From: Apteryx mantelli
Lineage: Eukaryota > Chordata > Aves > Apterygiformes > Apterygidae
DNA length: 64,000 nt
Direction: 5' to 3'
Assembly (NCBI RefSeq): GCF_036417845.1
Contig: NC_089978.1
Coordinates: 136,022,288 to 136,086,287 of the forward strand
This document shows, one piece after another, positions 49,282 through 62,121 of this stretch. Each line of letters starts with the position of its first letter. The stretch's first letter is position 1. Below the pieces are notes generated by a model. That model worked only from the letters and a program-made list of their open reading frames with translations, searched no databases and had not been told where the DNA came from. Both the position numbers and the translations under genes were made by a program.

Positions 49282-50439
49282 GTAAGAGATGCATCATGTC
49301 ATTAAAGAGCAAGTTGCTTTGGAAAGCAAACCCAGACTTGCTGTGCTCATTTGCCTCTCCAAGGGTACATTCCTCACTAGTCCTACTGTGAGACTGGGGT
49401 AGCCAGAACAAGTGAAATTTATTCCCACCACCACTTACGATATATATTGAGCACTGAATATGGTAGAAGGCTGACAGCAAGGTGTCCCAGGATGATATCA
49501 GCTCTGCTGTGCAAACATGGGACCTTCAGGTGCCTGAAACTACCTGAAATGGGTTCATATCTAATGCTAAAGAAGAAAATTTACCATAATTGTAAAAGGA
49601 AACTGAATCATTTGTCTTAATGGGGGTGTATTAGTTTCATGAATCACAGTTCAGCCAAATATCCATGAGTCAGAAGATGTGGGTCTTCCTCCTGCCTCTG
49701 CTACATCTGGTTGGGTACAACTTTGGCTTTAAAAGCTTTCTCTCATATTATCTGGAAGTTAGAATCCATTTATGTCAGTCAGACACTATACCATCTGCAG
49801 ATGGAGCATAATAATAGCAAATAGCATTTTCCATGCACTCTATTACCCCCAAAAGAAAATTATTATATCCTTCTGCACAGCTATTTTGTGGGTCCTTCTC
49901 AAATAATTTTGACAAAAAGCAAAACCACAGTATCAAACATGATTTAGGTTTATTATTTTTTATGTATTATTTGCATATGTATTTAATTTACAGCATTAAA
50001 TCCAGACCTTTATCTCCCTGATACTCTTTCTTGGTGCAATACCTCTCATTTGCTTTTACAAATATGCTTTTCCCACACTGCCACAACAAGTGGGATGTGC
50101 ACATGCTGGCATATCTAGACACAGCTCACCAGAGAGTGAACAGCGGAGGAAGGCTTGCCCAGAGCTCACTGTCTAGAGCAAATGGACTTGAGGCTGAACA
50201 ACGGCAGTACCAAGTGTCAAACACTAGAGAGCCCGAGAGGAAGGACTCAGCAGAACATTAGTCAGAGGTGGCTTGGGGTTATTGCTGTGATCTGTTAAGA
50301 TTTGAACAAGGTGTTCAGTGTAATCTTACCCTGGTAAAACTACAGCAAATTGGCTGGTGAGATAACCTTATTCCCATATAGACATAAGAATAGTGTCTTT
50401 CTGAAATAACATGTTCTACTGAGGACAGTCTAACAATGA

Positions 50440-50590
50440 TTCAGTCTTCTACAGCATTTCACATCATTAGATCTCAAAGCACTTTACAAGGAAGGCCAGC
50501 ATAACATTGTCATTTTACAGAAGGAGGAGTTGAGTCAGAAAGATTTATGCTGGAAGAGCTACAGATATTCAACCTCAGTCCCAATCAGGC
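50440..50590 (+). repeat. MIR-like ancient SINE remnant
   Basis: CTCAAAGCACTTTACAAGGA, a gap, then GTCATTTTACAGAAGG and GAGTTGAGTCAGAAAG follow the core of MIR/CORE-type amniote SINEs. It is heavily diverged and lies in intron 5 of the ovostatin-like pseudogene. Confidence 0.4.
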
Positions 50591-50839
50591 ATTACTCCTG
50601 GATGATCCCAGATCATCAAACAGTGTAGAGAATTTCCAGTTAGCATAAAGTTAGGCTTGTTTAACACATAAAGAAATCTGGAAAAACAATGGAAAGTCAA
50701 AGCACACATCTCATCAGCCCAAACTCATATTCTGTAATGCCCTAAGCCAGTGTGCCAGGATACAAAACTTGATAGAAGGTAAGAACACCAGAAAGAGGGT
50801 GAAAAAGGTTTTGGTATTTCACTCTCTCCTGCTCTCTAG

Positions 50840-51008
50840 GATCCAGAGCAAAACCAGATCTTCCAGTGGTTGGAGGTAGCATCTAAGTATGGCATTGTCC
50901 GGCTCTCCTTCCCATTAATCCAGGAGCCAATTCTGGGGTCCTATCACATCATTGTGGAGAAGAATTCAGGTGAAAAAGAGTACCACTCTTTCACCGTGGA
51001 GGAATATG
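50840..51008 (+). pseudogene. Ovostatin-like exon 6
   Basis: Acceptor CTCTCTAG. Reads DPEQNQIFQWLEV through EPILGSYHIIVEK to SFTVEEY, with donor G|GTAAGC. Intact frame, phase 1 at the end, joining LPKFEV of exon 7. Confidence 0.92.
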
Positions 51009-51244
51009 GTAAGCATGAGCTGTGAATTTCCCTGCAGTAGCAATAAGGCTGGCTCTGCCTAAGTTAGAAAGGGGCATCTAGTGCAGAGTTGAAGTGCTTT
51101 GAAATCTCCTGCCAGGTCTGAGAAAAAAAAAAGACATGGAGAGTGATGGATGGAGAAAATGAAGGCAAGAAGGAAACAAAGAAAGGATGAGAGAGGTGAA
51201 GGAGCTTTTTTTTTTAGATATTAAATTAGGAGTCTAGTTCTTTT

Positions 51245-51400
51245 CTGGGCTTGGCACAAATTCACTGTGTGACTTTGGGATCCACATCCTATCACTTAGG
51301 CCTTAATTTCTCCATCTGTTCAGAGGTAAAATGAATGAATCAGGCCTCCCTTGTTCTGTGGAGGTCATCACTGTATAAACAGTACTAGGCTAAAATATGC
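51245..51400 (+). repeat. MIR-like ancient SINE or LINE tail remnant
   Basis: TCACTGTGTGACTTTGGG, then CCTTAATTTCTCCATCTGTT, AAATGAATGAATCAGGCCTC and CATCACTGTATAAACAG follow the right half of MIR-like elements. It lies in intron 6. Confidence 0.4.
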
Positions 51401-52098
51401 AGTAGAAATCTGAATATATGATGTATAAAACAGATGAAATAATCCAGCACTCCCTCAGGTTGTTTTTGGAGGAGTGCTGGATAATGAGTAGAAGCACAGG
51501 ATGGAAAATACTGGGCAGTGGGGGTGCAAAAGCCCTCAGTGCCTGATCTGCTTACTCTCTGAAACAGGCCATATCAAGGGAGTCTGTCTTTTTCTTTTTT
51601 TTTTTTTTTTGATTTTACAAATGTTCTGATCTTATAGTGACAACTTTTCCTTAATAGACCCCATGGAGGGCTTGGACAGCTCCCAGGGTTTTTTTACTTA
51701 TTTGTTTTCTTTTGTTTTCTGTCTTCTTTTTTTTTTTGGGGGGGGGGGAGGTAAGGATAGTAAAGTACCTTTCTTGCTTACCCTCCAGAATTCTTTCCTA
51801 TGTTCCTGTCTCCCGGGTACAGGCGAGTGAGAAAAAGGCCTGCTCCAGCTGTGATGTCACTATTGCTGGTGACCTGGGACAAAAGATAAGCTGAAAAGGG
51901 GGAGTGACAGTGGGGTGGGATCTGTTTGATCTCACTTAATTTGTTGCCTTTCTCCTTTAGTGGGGTAGGATTATGTCATACGTTCTGTTCTCCAGGGCTT
52001 TAAATAGTTTTAGACATCAGCGTTATTCCCTCATTTCTCCTGAAAATAATGCACAGCCTGATTAGTGATTTATTACTGTTCTTGCTGTGTTTGTCATT

Positions 52099-52146
52099 TT
52101 AGTATTAGTATTAGTGTTAGTGTTAGTATTAGTATTAGTATCAGTA
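52099..52146. repeat. (TTAGTA)n hexamer array
   Basis: About eight units of TTAGTA/TTAGTG in intron 6 of the ovostatin-like pseudogene. Confidence 0.9.
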
Positions 52147-54401
52147 TTTCATTTTAAAGAAGTTATTCATCTTACCATTAAAGGTTCTTTTTTTCCTCCA
52201 GCAATATCCTGCAGCTGACTTCTGCACTGAACCATTCCCTCCCCCTTTTTGGTGGAAATGCCTTTGCCAACTGTTTTTTTCTTTTGGTTTTTTTTTACTG
52301 TTAATTGCCATACACACACACCTACTTGTGGTATGCAACTGCTGAACAGTCATATTCACCTTGCATTCGCAGTGTTGCCAAAGTTTGAAGTGATAACCAG
52401 GGTGCCAAAGAGGATCTCTTTCTTTGATGAAGAATTGAGGGTGAACGTTTGTGCCTTGTAAATATCAGAGCTGAGAACAACACATATGTGCACAAGAAAG
52501 GTGGGTTGGAGGATGGTGTGCCATGCTGGGAAACAGGAACCCTGCTACTGATTCGATGTGTGGACTAGAGCAATTCCTTTAACTACTACTTCCATGACAA
52601 GAAATATGATGATAACTCTCCACCTGCTACATAGCACAGTTAGAACTGAGAGGGTTTGTGTTTGCCCAATGGTTTGAAGGTATCAAGCAGTACATACCCA
52701 CTAGCTGCTGTTTTTTTATTACTACAGAAAAGGAGAGAAATGGTATAGCAGGCGAGTCTAGCATTAAGATCACTAGCTACGACAGTGCCAAAGGACAGCA
52801 TGAGATGAGTCTGGGCACCAGGGTATTAATAAGGGTATTTTTGCAGTACAGCCTTCTTTGTGTAAAGCGCTAATGAGAAAAAGCAAAAAGCAGAGAATGA
52901 AATTCCAGTCCTGAGCCCAACATTACCTTCCAGCTTCAGACCTTAAGGAATAGCTACACCACAGGCAACAGTACAGCAGGCTTTTTTGACAAGACTCCAG
53001 AAGCAGCGTAAAAATAGTCGAAGGGAATTCAGCAAGGGCTAACTGGTTCTGATACCTAGCTGCTCTTCTGTCTGTGCTCTGGGCACTCTTGAGGAGTTTA
53101 GATTCTGTATTGCTCTGCAACCTTGACAGGTTTCATGATAAATTCACATGACTGGGTTCTTGCATCTCCTCTTCTCCTAGGTACACTTATGGCCAGCCTG
53201 TGCAAGGGAATGTCCAGATCAGTGTGTGTCAGCGGCACTTTTATAGTGTACGATGTGAGCAAAACCAGAAAGAAATCTGTGAGACTGTCACTGCGCTGGT
53301 ATGATACAGGGCAAGACCTTTTTTCTTAGTGAGCTTTATTACCCAACATATAACATAGTGTTTGGAGGCCTCATTCATTTCCCGGGGAACAACAGAGAGA
53401 CAATCCCAGGCATGTGTTTTCTCACTGTCTCACAGGCAATGCTGAAAGACCATGAGGGTAGATTTTTCCCAATGACCTCATTTGGAGACTTTGTTTTTAT
53501 GCACCTCCCTTCAAAAAGGCAAGGAGAAAACCATTCATTAGAAATTGAAATTCTGTCTCAGAAAAATCAGTAGAAGAGGGGGAAGCTTATGAAGCTGTGA
53601 ATTTATAATTCCTAAAACTTTTGAGCAGTGTTCTTACTGAGGATAGTCAGCATGCCTCTGTTAGGAGTGTTTGAGGTCACTTAACATTAAACTAATGATG
53701 AATTTCTCCACTTGATCAGGCTCAAAGTTCCTTGCAGAACAGAGCTTTGGTGAGAGAGCTCAGGCATCATGCAAGATGTATTTGAAAAGGGACCTGAGGG
53801 CAGAGATGACTATGGGAAATGAGGAGAGAGGGTTCCAGGTGCAAGAGTAGATGGTAATGAAACAATGAGCTGGGAGGAGAGCCAGGGAATGAGAGGTGTG
53901 AGGTAGGAGGGAAGTGAGTAGAAAGTAAGAGCTGAAAGAAATGTAAGCAGAGGCATGAAGATCTTCAGACACCCACTAATACAGGTCAAGGAACAGTTGT
54001 CCAAACCTTGAGAAAAGTTAGCTTTCCTCTTTGTGCTCTTTTTCAGTTGGACAGAGATGGCTGCCTCAGCAGTGTCATTTCCACCAAAACTTTCCATCTC
54101 TACCGCAGCTATGCCAGGATGTTTGCTAGCCTCAGCGTAGAAACCACTGTCACTGAAAATGGGACAGGTAACACCAAATGGAGGTTAGAAAGCATCTGAG
54201 TGAAGCTAATAGGTGGTACTTTCTGAAAGGAATGTCCTGGATCCTAACCCATGCAGCAAACAATGATCAAACTTGTTCCTCAGTGCAGAGCAGAACTCTC
54301 CTTTCAGAGAATCATTGCTCCATATAGATTTTCAAAAGAAACAGTTTTTTTCTCATGTCTAATTCCTGTTTCTTCCCCTTCATACTGGGTGTGTCTCACA
54401 G

Positions 54402-54511
54402 GTATTCAGATGAAAGACTCTGACTATGTTCCAGTTGTCCAAGAAAATGACAGAGTGATGTTCAAGAATATGAATCACTACTACAAGAGGGGAATTCCTT
54501 ACTTTGGTCAG
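54402..54511 (+). pseudogene. Ovostatin-like exon 10
   Basis: Reads MKDSDYVPVV through VMFKNMNHYYKRG to GIPYFGQ with donor CAG|GTGGGT. The frame is open and the neighbouring exons join in phase. Confidence 0.9.
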
Positions 54512-55495
54512 GTGGGTGGCTGAGAGGGCACATCCAGAGCAAAATCTCCATGAGGTCCAGCATGATTTCTGTGTTGCCCCTTTTATGGCCATCCCCTAAT
54601 TCTGTATTGACAACTTCCCTTGACAATGCTGCATGATAGTGACTGCTGTGTAGTTTTCCCATTATGTGAAATGCTCCTAGAGAAAATAAGAAAATTGCAT
54701 CATAAAACCTGTAGTGTTGAGGGCAGCCATGATTACAGAATGGCTAAGAGGTAGGAAAATGAAAGGTCATATGAGTGGAGAAGACAGGTCTGTAAGAAAC
54801 TACTCCAGCAAGAGCTGTGCCTAAACTGAAGGCAGAATTTACCCTACATTGCATCACACAGTCCTGTGGCTGTTTGCTTAAACCAGTATAGGTATTGGAG
54901 CACATTCCAAATTCTTCCCAACCTGCACACCGAGGACAAGCCCAGGCATAGGAAGGAGGATGAGCCCTACAACATTGTCCTGATATGCAGTGGGTGTGCA
55001 CGGAGGCCAAGGAGTTGGGAGGTGCTACAGAGCCCCACAGTTTAGCTGTGGCCATGGAGTCATCTGATTTCTTCAGGTTTGTGAATCAGTGCCCTCCAAA
55101 GAGTGTGTGCTCTGGAGTCCCTCCGTCTCTGTTTGCTCAGGAAGGGAGCGTATAAGGCACAAATTTAAACTATCGTGTCTCACACAGCGGCTTTTAACTT
55201 ATGTGATGTCCCACTGAACTAACAGTCATTGAAGGATCACAGAGGACTTCTCATAAGAAGAATCTTCTATACCACATCATGTATATAAACTATTCCTACT
55301 CCCTCTGTGACATAAGGTTTGTCTCTCCACTGAAAGGAATTGCCTCTCTTTACCTGTCACAGAGTTCCTGTTCCTTCAAAATATCGAGGCACATGTGACT
55401 CTGCATGTGACTCTAATACATTTCACGATGGATTTCCACTCCCTGCAGTTGTCCTAAGTGCCTGAGTGTCCTCTGGTTAGTAGAGCTTTTCCCAT

Positions 55496-55497
<2 letters not shown>

Positions 55498-55524
<27 letters not shown>
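55498..55524. repeat. Poly-T run
   Basis: About 27 consecutive T shortly before the exon 11 acceptor. Length is likely to vary between individuals and between sequencing methods. Confidence 0.9.
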
Positions 55525-55528
<4 letters not shown>

Positions 55529-55548
55529 CCTTGGGTATTTGTGTTCAG

Positions 55549-55707
55549 GTCACTGTGACAAATGTGGATGGCATGCCCATTGCCAATAGCATTGTGCTGC
55601 TGGAGCTCAATGATGAATATATTGCAAATTATACCACAGACAAGAATGGCACTGATGCCTTTTCCATCGACACCTCCAACTTCTTTGATCCCAGTTTTAA
55701 GCTGAGA
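55549..55707 (+). pseudogene. Ovostatin-like exon 11
   Basis: Reads VTVTNVDGMPIANSIVLL, then NDEYIANYTTDKNG and IDTSNFFDPSFKLR, with donor GTAAGT. The exon is 159 bp, open and in phase. Just upstream is a 27-base poly-T run that may affect the acceptor. Confidence 0.93.
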
Positions 55708-56518
55708 GTAAGTAACTGCAGGACCCAGTTTAATTCCTGAAAGAATACTTCATTTGGGAGAGGGATTAGAAGCAAGTGGGTGAGTGTTGGCAGGATTATT
55801 TCAGGTAAGGAAAGTAATCAGTCTTTTCTTCAACACATGCAGCCTATGTGAAACTAATATGAGAAAACATCAATGCCTGAGGAGTGGCAGACTGCAGAAC
55901 AGGGTGTTTGGGCTGTAGGGATTTTCAGCACCTCCTTATTTTCTCCTTAGCTCAGAAGCCCTTTCTGCAGCCATCTTCCTTCTCTTCATTCTGTGTGGTG
56001 CAGGACCTTCCTCACAGCCTGCTTGGCCTTTCCCACCCAAATTGGATGCATGTCAACTTCTTTCCCTGCTGCTGCCTGCTTCCTGCATTCCTGCTAACAC
56101 AGATTTGTGTCTGTCCCCCACTGCATGGTCTTCTCATGGTCTCATGCCTCTTCTCTGGTGTAAGAGCTTGAAAGACAGCAAAAGCAGGCTGTTTGAGATC
56201 AATGCCGTTCTTACTCAGCAATGACACCTAGCAGCTTACACAACCTGTCCCAATTCTATAAGGATCTGAAATAACCTCCTTACTGCAACATTCCTTAGAT
56301 GTCTGGATATACTAAGGTCTCCAGAAGGAGACATTAATGTCTCCCCCGCTCTGGACTTGTTGAGCAAATAATTTTCACACCAGCTCTTGCTCTTGGGTTA
56401 AACAGCCCCACACAATCAGCTTCCACACAGAATATTCTAGACAAGGGAGGTGCCATTGCCTCACACCTGCCTGCTAACATTTTATTTTCCACTTGGTTGA
56501 TTCCCATGTATCCCTAAG

Positions 56519-56750
56519 GTCAGGCAGGCACCAGACGGCTGTGTAGACTTTCTTGTGTGGACAAACCATGATGAGCCCCACGCCTTATTCTATGTGTGTC
56601 CGGCGTTTTTACACACTGACCAACAGCTTTGTGAGGATTGAGCCAGTACAGGAGAAGCTATGTTGTGGCCAGCAGAGAATGATCAATGTTCTCTGTGTCC
56701 TGGACAAAGAGGGGTATGGGAATGCCATGCGCACAAACTTCTATTATGTG
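56519..56750 (+). pseudogene. Ovostatin-like exon 12, frameshift
   Basis: The first part reads VRQAPDGCVDFLVWTNHD. An extra base near 56582-56584 (GCCTTAT where GCTTAT would keep frame) moves the remainder, RRFYTLTNSFVRIEPVQEK and onward, to the next frame. With the extra base removed the exon would be 231 bp and join both neighbours in phase. Confidence 0.88.
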
Positions 56751-58219
56751 GTAAGTGCTGAGTGCTACCTTGATTCCCTGAATGTCTCTTTTCTTTCACC
56801 TTCTCTTGAACACCATATAAGGCAGAAATCTTCAGGCCAGCTGAACTGTAGCTAGGCTTGATGGCCCTTGAAGCCTCTCAGAACACCACTCAAAATCAAT
56901 GATTTCACTGGGGGAAGGGAAGAAGTGCTTTTGATTCTGTCTCGTGTTTTTTCTATGCCCAGGTGATGACAAAAGGAAAAATTGTTCTCAGTGGGCAGCA
57001 GCAAGTCAGCATTTCTGGTGGTAAGTTCTGAGCCATATTATTACTGATGCTCCAGAGGACCATAACATTAGTAAGAATTAACCAGAACATTATTCTAAGT
57101 ACCAGAACATTACTAATTATGTGAGATGGGACAAAAGCAGAGAACTGCAGCCAAATCAGGTATTAGTTCTGAAACCTCATCATCTTTCACCACTCACAGT
57201 ATCATTAACTTTTGCTGCACTAAGTGAGTGGTCATTCCAGTCACATCATATTATGTGACATCCCAGTCTTCCCTGACTGGAAGACTAAAACTTTTTAGAG
57301 TCTGAGAATGACAGATATCCTGTTTGACAGGGATATTTGGTGCTTTGGAATTCATTACAGTTCAGAAGTCTCCAAATACAGGAGTGACAAGGAATATGAT
57401 CCTACTGATCACAACAAACTGAACTCTGTTCTTTCATTGTTAAAAATATAATTTATTTCAGAAGCATGTCTATTTCCAGCCTATCTTCAGTAGGTGGCTT
57501 AGGTAGGCCTCACTCCACATATAGGATTTAATCATTGCTTAGTATTTGCCATCTTTGGTCTTTCTTCAGGTGTTCATGTACTATGGCTACACAGTATATG
57601 TTCCCCTATGTTTCAGGGAGGGGCATTTCACTCACAAAAAGGCAGATATATTACACAATTTTCTCTTCACAAAAACAGCTTGAAGCTGTGTGGGTTGTTT
57701 TTTTTTTTCATATTATTGATGGCTAACACTAAGGTCTGTGATAGAGTGAGACTCACCAAAACATACATGAAAGCTTAGTACTCTGCTCTAGTGGTTGTCT
57801 TCCATGCTGGCAACAACCTCTTATTTCTTATCATTAAGAGAGCCCTCCCACAGGTCAGGAGATAAGCCTGTCTTATCTGGTGTAGGAGGTTCTAGAGAAC
57901 CTCCCTTGAGATCCAAAGAGAGTCTTGTGCTCTGTTTGTAGCAATCATGCACAAACAGATTTCCCTGTCCAACTTCTGCTCATCTCAGATCTCTCTCTGC
58001 AAAGCACCTTGCTCTCAGCATCCTCCAGTTTGTATCTGGTATCTTGCTGATGGGAGCTGTTCCTCACCCACTGAGAGATGGACCTCCCAATATCTAATTT
58101 CCCTCTTTTTAAAGGTGCTATTAGGTTATAGACAAATATGTGGTCTTTCTACCAAAGCTTAGGTTTGTCTAATCTCTTCTGTTGGCTTCTCCTCCCCTTA
58201 TTTCATGTTCCTTCCATAG

Positions 58220-58365
58220 CTCCAAGAGGCACATTCTCCATCACACTGACTGTCACTGAGAAGCTTGTCCCCGGTGTCAGACTGCTGCTCTACACAGTGC
58301 ATCTGCATGGGGAGATAGTGGCTGACAGCTCTTGGATACACAGCGATATATGCTTCAAGAACAAG
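58220..58365 (+). pseudogene. Ovostatin-like exon 14, lost splice donor
   Basis: Acceptor CATAG. Reads GTFSITLTVTEKLVPG through LLLYTVHLHGEIVADS to CFKNK. The expected donor at 58366 is AT (AAG|ATGAAA) rather than GT. Read-through ends at a TGA 24 bases on. Exon 15 joins perfectly in phase if the donor is assumed. Confidence 0.88.
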
Positions 58366-59898
58366 ATGAAAATGTTTGCTTTCTTGTGAAGGGCTATACC
58401 AGCTAGCTATTTGCTGAGTGAAAAGTCAAGGAACAATTTCATCAACAGCCCTGCACTCAGGATGGCCTTTAGAAGTGGAAGAGGTACAGATGTGCCTGAG
58501 AGCAGGAGAAGCTGTCCCTTGAACGGACATGTATGCTCAAGCTCAGACTAGGCTTTCAATGAAGTGGGGAGAGGGAGGTGACTAGAGGATTAGTCATCTA
58601 ATCCAAGTGACGTGTATTTTCACAGAAAAAGAATTCAGTAGGGCAATTTAGTGGTAGGAGCTCTGCCTCACAGAGAAGAGAGTGGGTGATGGTGAAAGGT
58701 GAGTTTCAACTCTATGCACCAAACTAATTCTCTTATTTTTTCTATGGTTCTCTTGTATTTACTCATTTTCAGCTCCAGCTCCAGTTCTCTGAGAAGGAGG
58801 GTCTGCCAGGCTCTAACGTCAACCTCTACCTTGAAGCTGCTGCCAACTTCTACTGTGCCCTGCGAGCTGTAGATAAGAGCATCTTTCTCCTTCAGCCTGA
58901 ACGAGAGCTCTCTCCTGAGTCCGTAAGCCATATACCCAGTCCTGTGTTCTTTTGACATAGGGACATCCAGAGTACTTCCAATGACCAGCTTCTGATCTCT
59001 TTGCTGCTGGTTGTGTTTGTCTTTTCCCCTTGGAAAAAGACATCTCAGTGACTGAAATAAGGTCTACAGGAGTTATACACTTCAAAACTAGAAATTAATA
59101 GTGGAATATTTATTTTTGGAAAGCATGGAAGTGTAAAACATGCCTTAAGACTATGCCTACTGTATATCATTTAACATATAGTTCTGCTCTGAGGAGTGAT
59201 TATGTCAAAATCACATCTTCTGACTCAAATAGATCTTGGGCCAAACCAAAAGCTATGGAAATCAGCTGGAGTCTTGCCAGAGTCCAGTCTCATTCCTGCA
59301 TATCTTAGCAGTATATCTTTTTACTTGTTCGTCAAGTTTACCCCACAAAGTCATTGATGTTCAGGAGAAGGGGGGCACAGGCCAGTCTTTCTCGTGCATC
59401 ACCAGCAAAATTGCCTGTTCATCTCTAAGTAGGAATCACTGTGCAAACCCACCATAGGATATGGGATTTTTCAGGGGCCATCATGAGTTTAGATTCTAAG
59501 TGAGAAAGAAGCACAGGACAAAACAAACTCACATGATTAAAAAAGAAAGAGTCCTGTGTTTCTGAGAAGTGATAAACAGAGGCCCTGATAGTGCCATGCT
59601 GTAAGAGAGGCAGTTTGCTCTTAAAGTAGAAAAGTGGATATGTGCTGCGCAAGGAAGATGCTTTAGAAAAGACTGCACTGTAATCCCAATCTCTTAGATA
59701 GTTTTAACTGAGTTTTCTTTCTCCTTTTATCAGTCTGCAGCCATACTGAAACAGCAGAGTTTTTCATGGTATAATAGAGCCCTTATGCTACATCACTCTG
59801 GAGATGGCTCACAGCTAGTCAAGTGCTTTGGTGAAGCAATATTTTGCACCTGCCTGGGACCTTTCCTTGTGATAACATGAATCGTTCTCACCTCCCAG

Positions 59899-60055
59899 GT
59901 GTACTACCAGCTTCATGTGAGCGATTTGTATGGGGCTCAACCTGGAAGATGACAAGCCAGAGCAGTGTACCCCAATCAAAACAACCTTTTTTGATGGCTT
60001 GTATTATGAACCTGTGAATGTTAGCCATGATGGTGATGTCTACAGGATTTTCAGG
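59899..60055 (+). pseudogene. Ovostatin-like exon 16, frameshift
   Basis: Starts VYYQLHVSDLYG (VxNLLP-like in relatives), then shifts phase near 59930. Afterwards it reads LNLEDDKPEQCTPIKT, then FFDGLYYEPVNVSHDGDVY. The length of 157 bp is one more than a multiple of three although both neighbours are in phase 0, confirming a net one-base change. Confidence 0.87.
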
Positions 60056-60664
60056 GTATGCGCTCTGTATGGTTCTTTAAGTGGGAGATATTCCAGATGA
60101 ATTCATGTGCCTTAGCATTAAACTTGCTCAGGTAGTGGTTCTTACTGCTAAGAGCAAGGGGCTATTCCCTGAAACTGACTAAGGTCTCCAACCATCCAGT
60201 TCCTGCCTTCTCACTTCCACCTCTTTTCTCAGAGAGACTGAGAATCACTGTTAGATATATTCAGTGGGATCCTGCCCATACTTCAGTAGACATTTCCTAA
60301 GCAGGACCATGACCTTGGCTGATGACCTCAGGCATTCCTAGTGAAGGTCTGAGTCCATGGTGCAGACTGCTTGTTTCCTGATGCACTTCCCTCCACTCCC
60401 ATTGGTCCCATATCTCCATGACTCCCCTTGTCCAGTTGCAAAGACCTAACATGCTTTTCACAGAACAGTAGGTGCTACTTTTCCTTGGGAAAGATCCAGA
60501 GGCAGGAAAGGAAGAGTGGTTTGTGACATTCAGGGTTGAAAGGGCAGGATGTGAAGATGGAGGAGAGAGAGAGGAGGTGTGTTAACCTAGATGCAAGAAG
60601 TGGTATGCCCTGGTAGCTAATATGTGCACTGAATGACATGATTAATTGATTCTTTTATATTCAG

Positions 60665-60815
60665 GATATGGGCCTAAAAGTTATCACCAACTCTGTTTTA
60701 CGGAAGCCAGTTCTGTGCCAAGCAGACAAATCAGATCTGGACGATGACCATGTCTATGCTGATGATATGTCTAAACTCGGTGTCGGCGTTGGCGGTGGCA
60801 GTGACTATGGCACAG
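60665..60815 (+). pseudogene. Ovostatin-like exon 17, bait region
   Basis: Reads DMGLKVITNSVLRKPVLC, the conserved lead into the bait region. Next comes an acidic stretch (DKSDLDDDHVYADD) and a glycine-rich stretch (LGVGVGGGSDYG). The bait region decides which proteases cleave the trap and varies freely between relatives. The exon is open with a good donor (GTAAAA). Confidence 0.87.
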
Positions 60816-61117
60816 GTAAAAGAAATTTCATGCCATGTCTCCAGTCCCAGTCTGCCTGCTCTTCAATATTGTTGTCTGTGTAAAAGAAAAGTTATCATGT
60901 GGTATTTCTTTGGGAATAGGTCTCTGTGTCACAGTTTTCTTCAAGTAATCTCTTGCTGACAGACCTTGCAGAACTGAAGAGTCAAATCTCTCTCGCTTGG
61001 CTACAGGGTGCATGTAGAAAAAACAGAAAAAAAATGAGACTCTAATTATTCCATAAGCCAATATTATTTTTTCAGAGTTTTTCATGGCAGAACATTTCAC
61101 CAACTCACGATTCAATT

Positions 61118-61183
61118 AAACTAAACTAAACTAAACTAAACTAAACTAAATTCAATTCAATTCAAATCAATTCAATTCAATTC
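61118..61183. repeat. (ACTAA)n and (TTCAA)n pentamer arrays
   Basis: Six to seven ACTAA units pass into six TTCAA units directly abutting the 3' tail of the inserted CR1. Confidence 0.93.
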
Positions 61184-62121
61184 ACAGAATCACAGAATCA
61201 CAGAATCGCTGAGGTTGGAAGGGACTTCTGGAGATCATCTAGTCCAACCCCCCTGCTCAAGCAGGGTCACCTAGAGCACATTGCACAGGATTGCATCCAG
61301 GCGCGTTTTGAATATCTCCAGAGAAGGAGACTCCACCACCTCTCGGGGCAACCTGTTCCAGTGCTCTGTCACCCTCACAGTGAAAAAGTTTTTCCTCATG
61401 TTAAGATGGAAGTGTCTGTGTTTCAGTTTGTGCCCATTTCCTCGCGTCCTGTCGCTCGGCACCACTGAAAAGAGTCTGGTCCCATCCTCTCGACACCCTC
61501 CCTTCAGATACTTGTACACGTTGATAAGATCTCCTCTCAGCCTTCTCTTCTCCAAGCTAAACAGGCCAAGCTCTCTCAGCCTTTCCTCATAAGAGAGATG
61601 CTCCAGTCCCCTAATCATCTTTGTGGCCCTTTGCTGGACTTGCTCCAGTAGTGCCACATCCCTCTTGTACTGGGGAGCCCAGAACTGGACCCAGTACTCC
61701 AGATGTGGCCTCACCAGGGCTGAGTAGAGGGGGAGAATCACCTCCCTCGACCTGCTGGCAACACTCTTCCTGATGCACCCCAGCATACCATTGGCCTTCT
61801 TGGCCACAAGGGCACATTGCTGCCTCATGCTTAACTTGGTGTCCACCAGCACTCCCAGGTCCTTCTTCGCAGAGCTGCTCTCCAGCAGGTCAACCCCCAA
61901 CCTGTACTGGTGCATGGGGTTATTCCTCCCCAGGTGCAGGACCCTGCACTTGCCTTTGTTGAACTTCATGAGGTTCCTCTCTGCCCACCTCTCCAGCCTG
62001 TCCAAGTCTCTTTGAATGGCAGCACAGCCCTCTGGCGTATCAGCCACTCCTCCCAGTTTGGTATCGTCAGCAAACTTGCTGAGGGTGCACTCTGTGCCTT
62101 CATCCAGGTCATTGATCATTG
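61184..62121 (-). mobile_element. Young CR1 LINE, antisense, 5'-truncated
   Basis: Starts with CACAGAAT repeats on the plus strand (the tail read backwards), then the CR1 3' UTR and about 850 bp of ORF2. The 5' truncation point is near 62120. The reading frame is uninterrupted, which argues for a recent insertion. It lies in intron 17 of the ovostatin-like pseudogene and is flanked on both sides by TTCAA repeats. Confidence 0.97.
61271..62119 (-). pseudogene. CR1 ORF2 C-terminal part, open frame of 282 codons
   Basis: Fragment of the CR1 reverse transcriptase. [19 protein letters not shown] gives the catalytic FADD box at residues 16-19, followed by TKLGG. Further landmarks are [59 protein letters not shown] and [18 protein letters not shown]. 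The endonuclease and the first part of the polymerase were never copied in, so it cannot act, although no stop or frameshift is present. The apparent ATG is an internal methionine, not a true start. Confidence 0.95.

Noticed and set aside
61271..62119. 282-codon open frame as a host gene
   Set aside because: It is the reverse-transcriptase end of a 5'-truncated CR1, with the FADD box and CR1 tail; the first methionine is internal.
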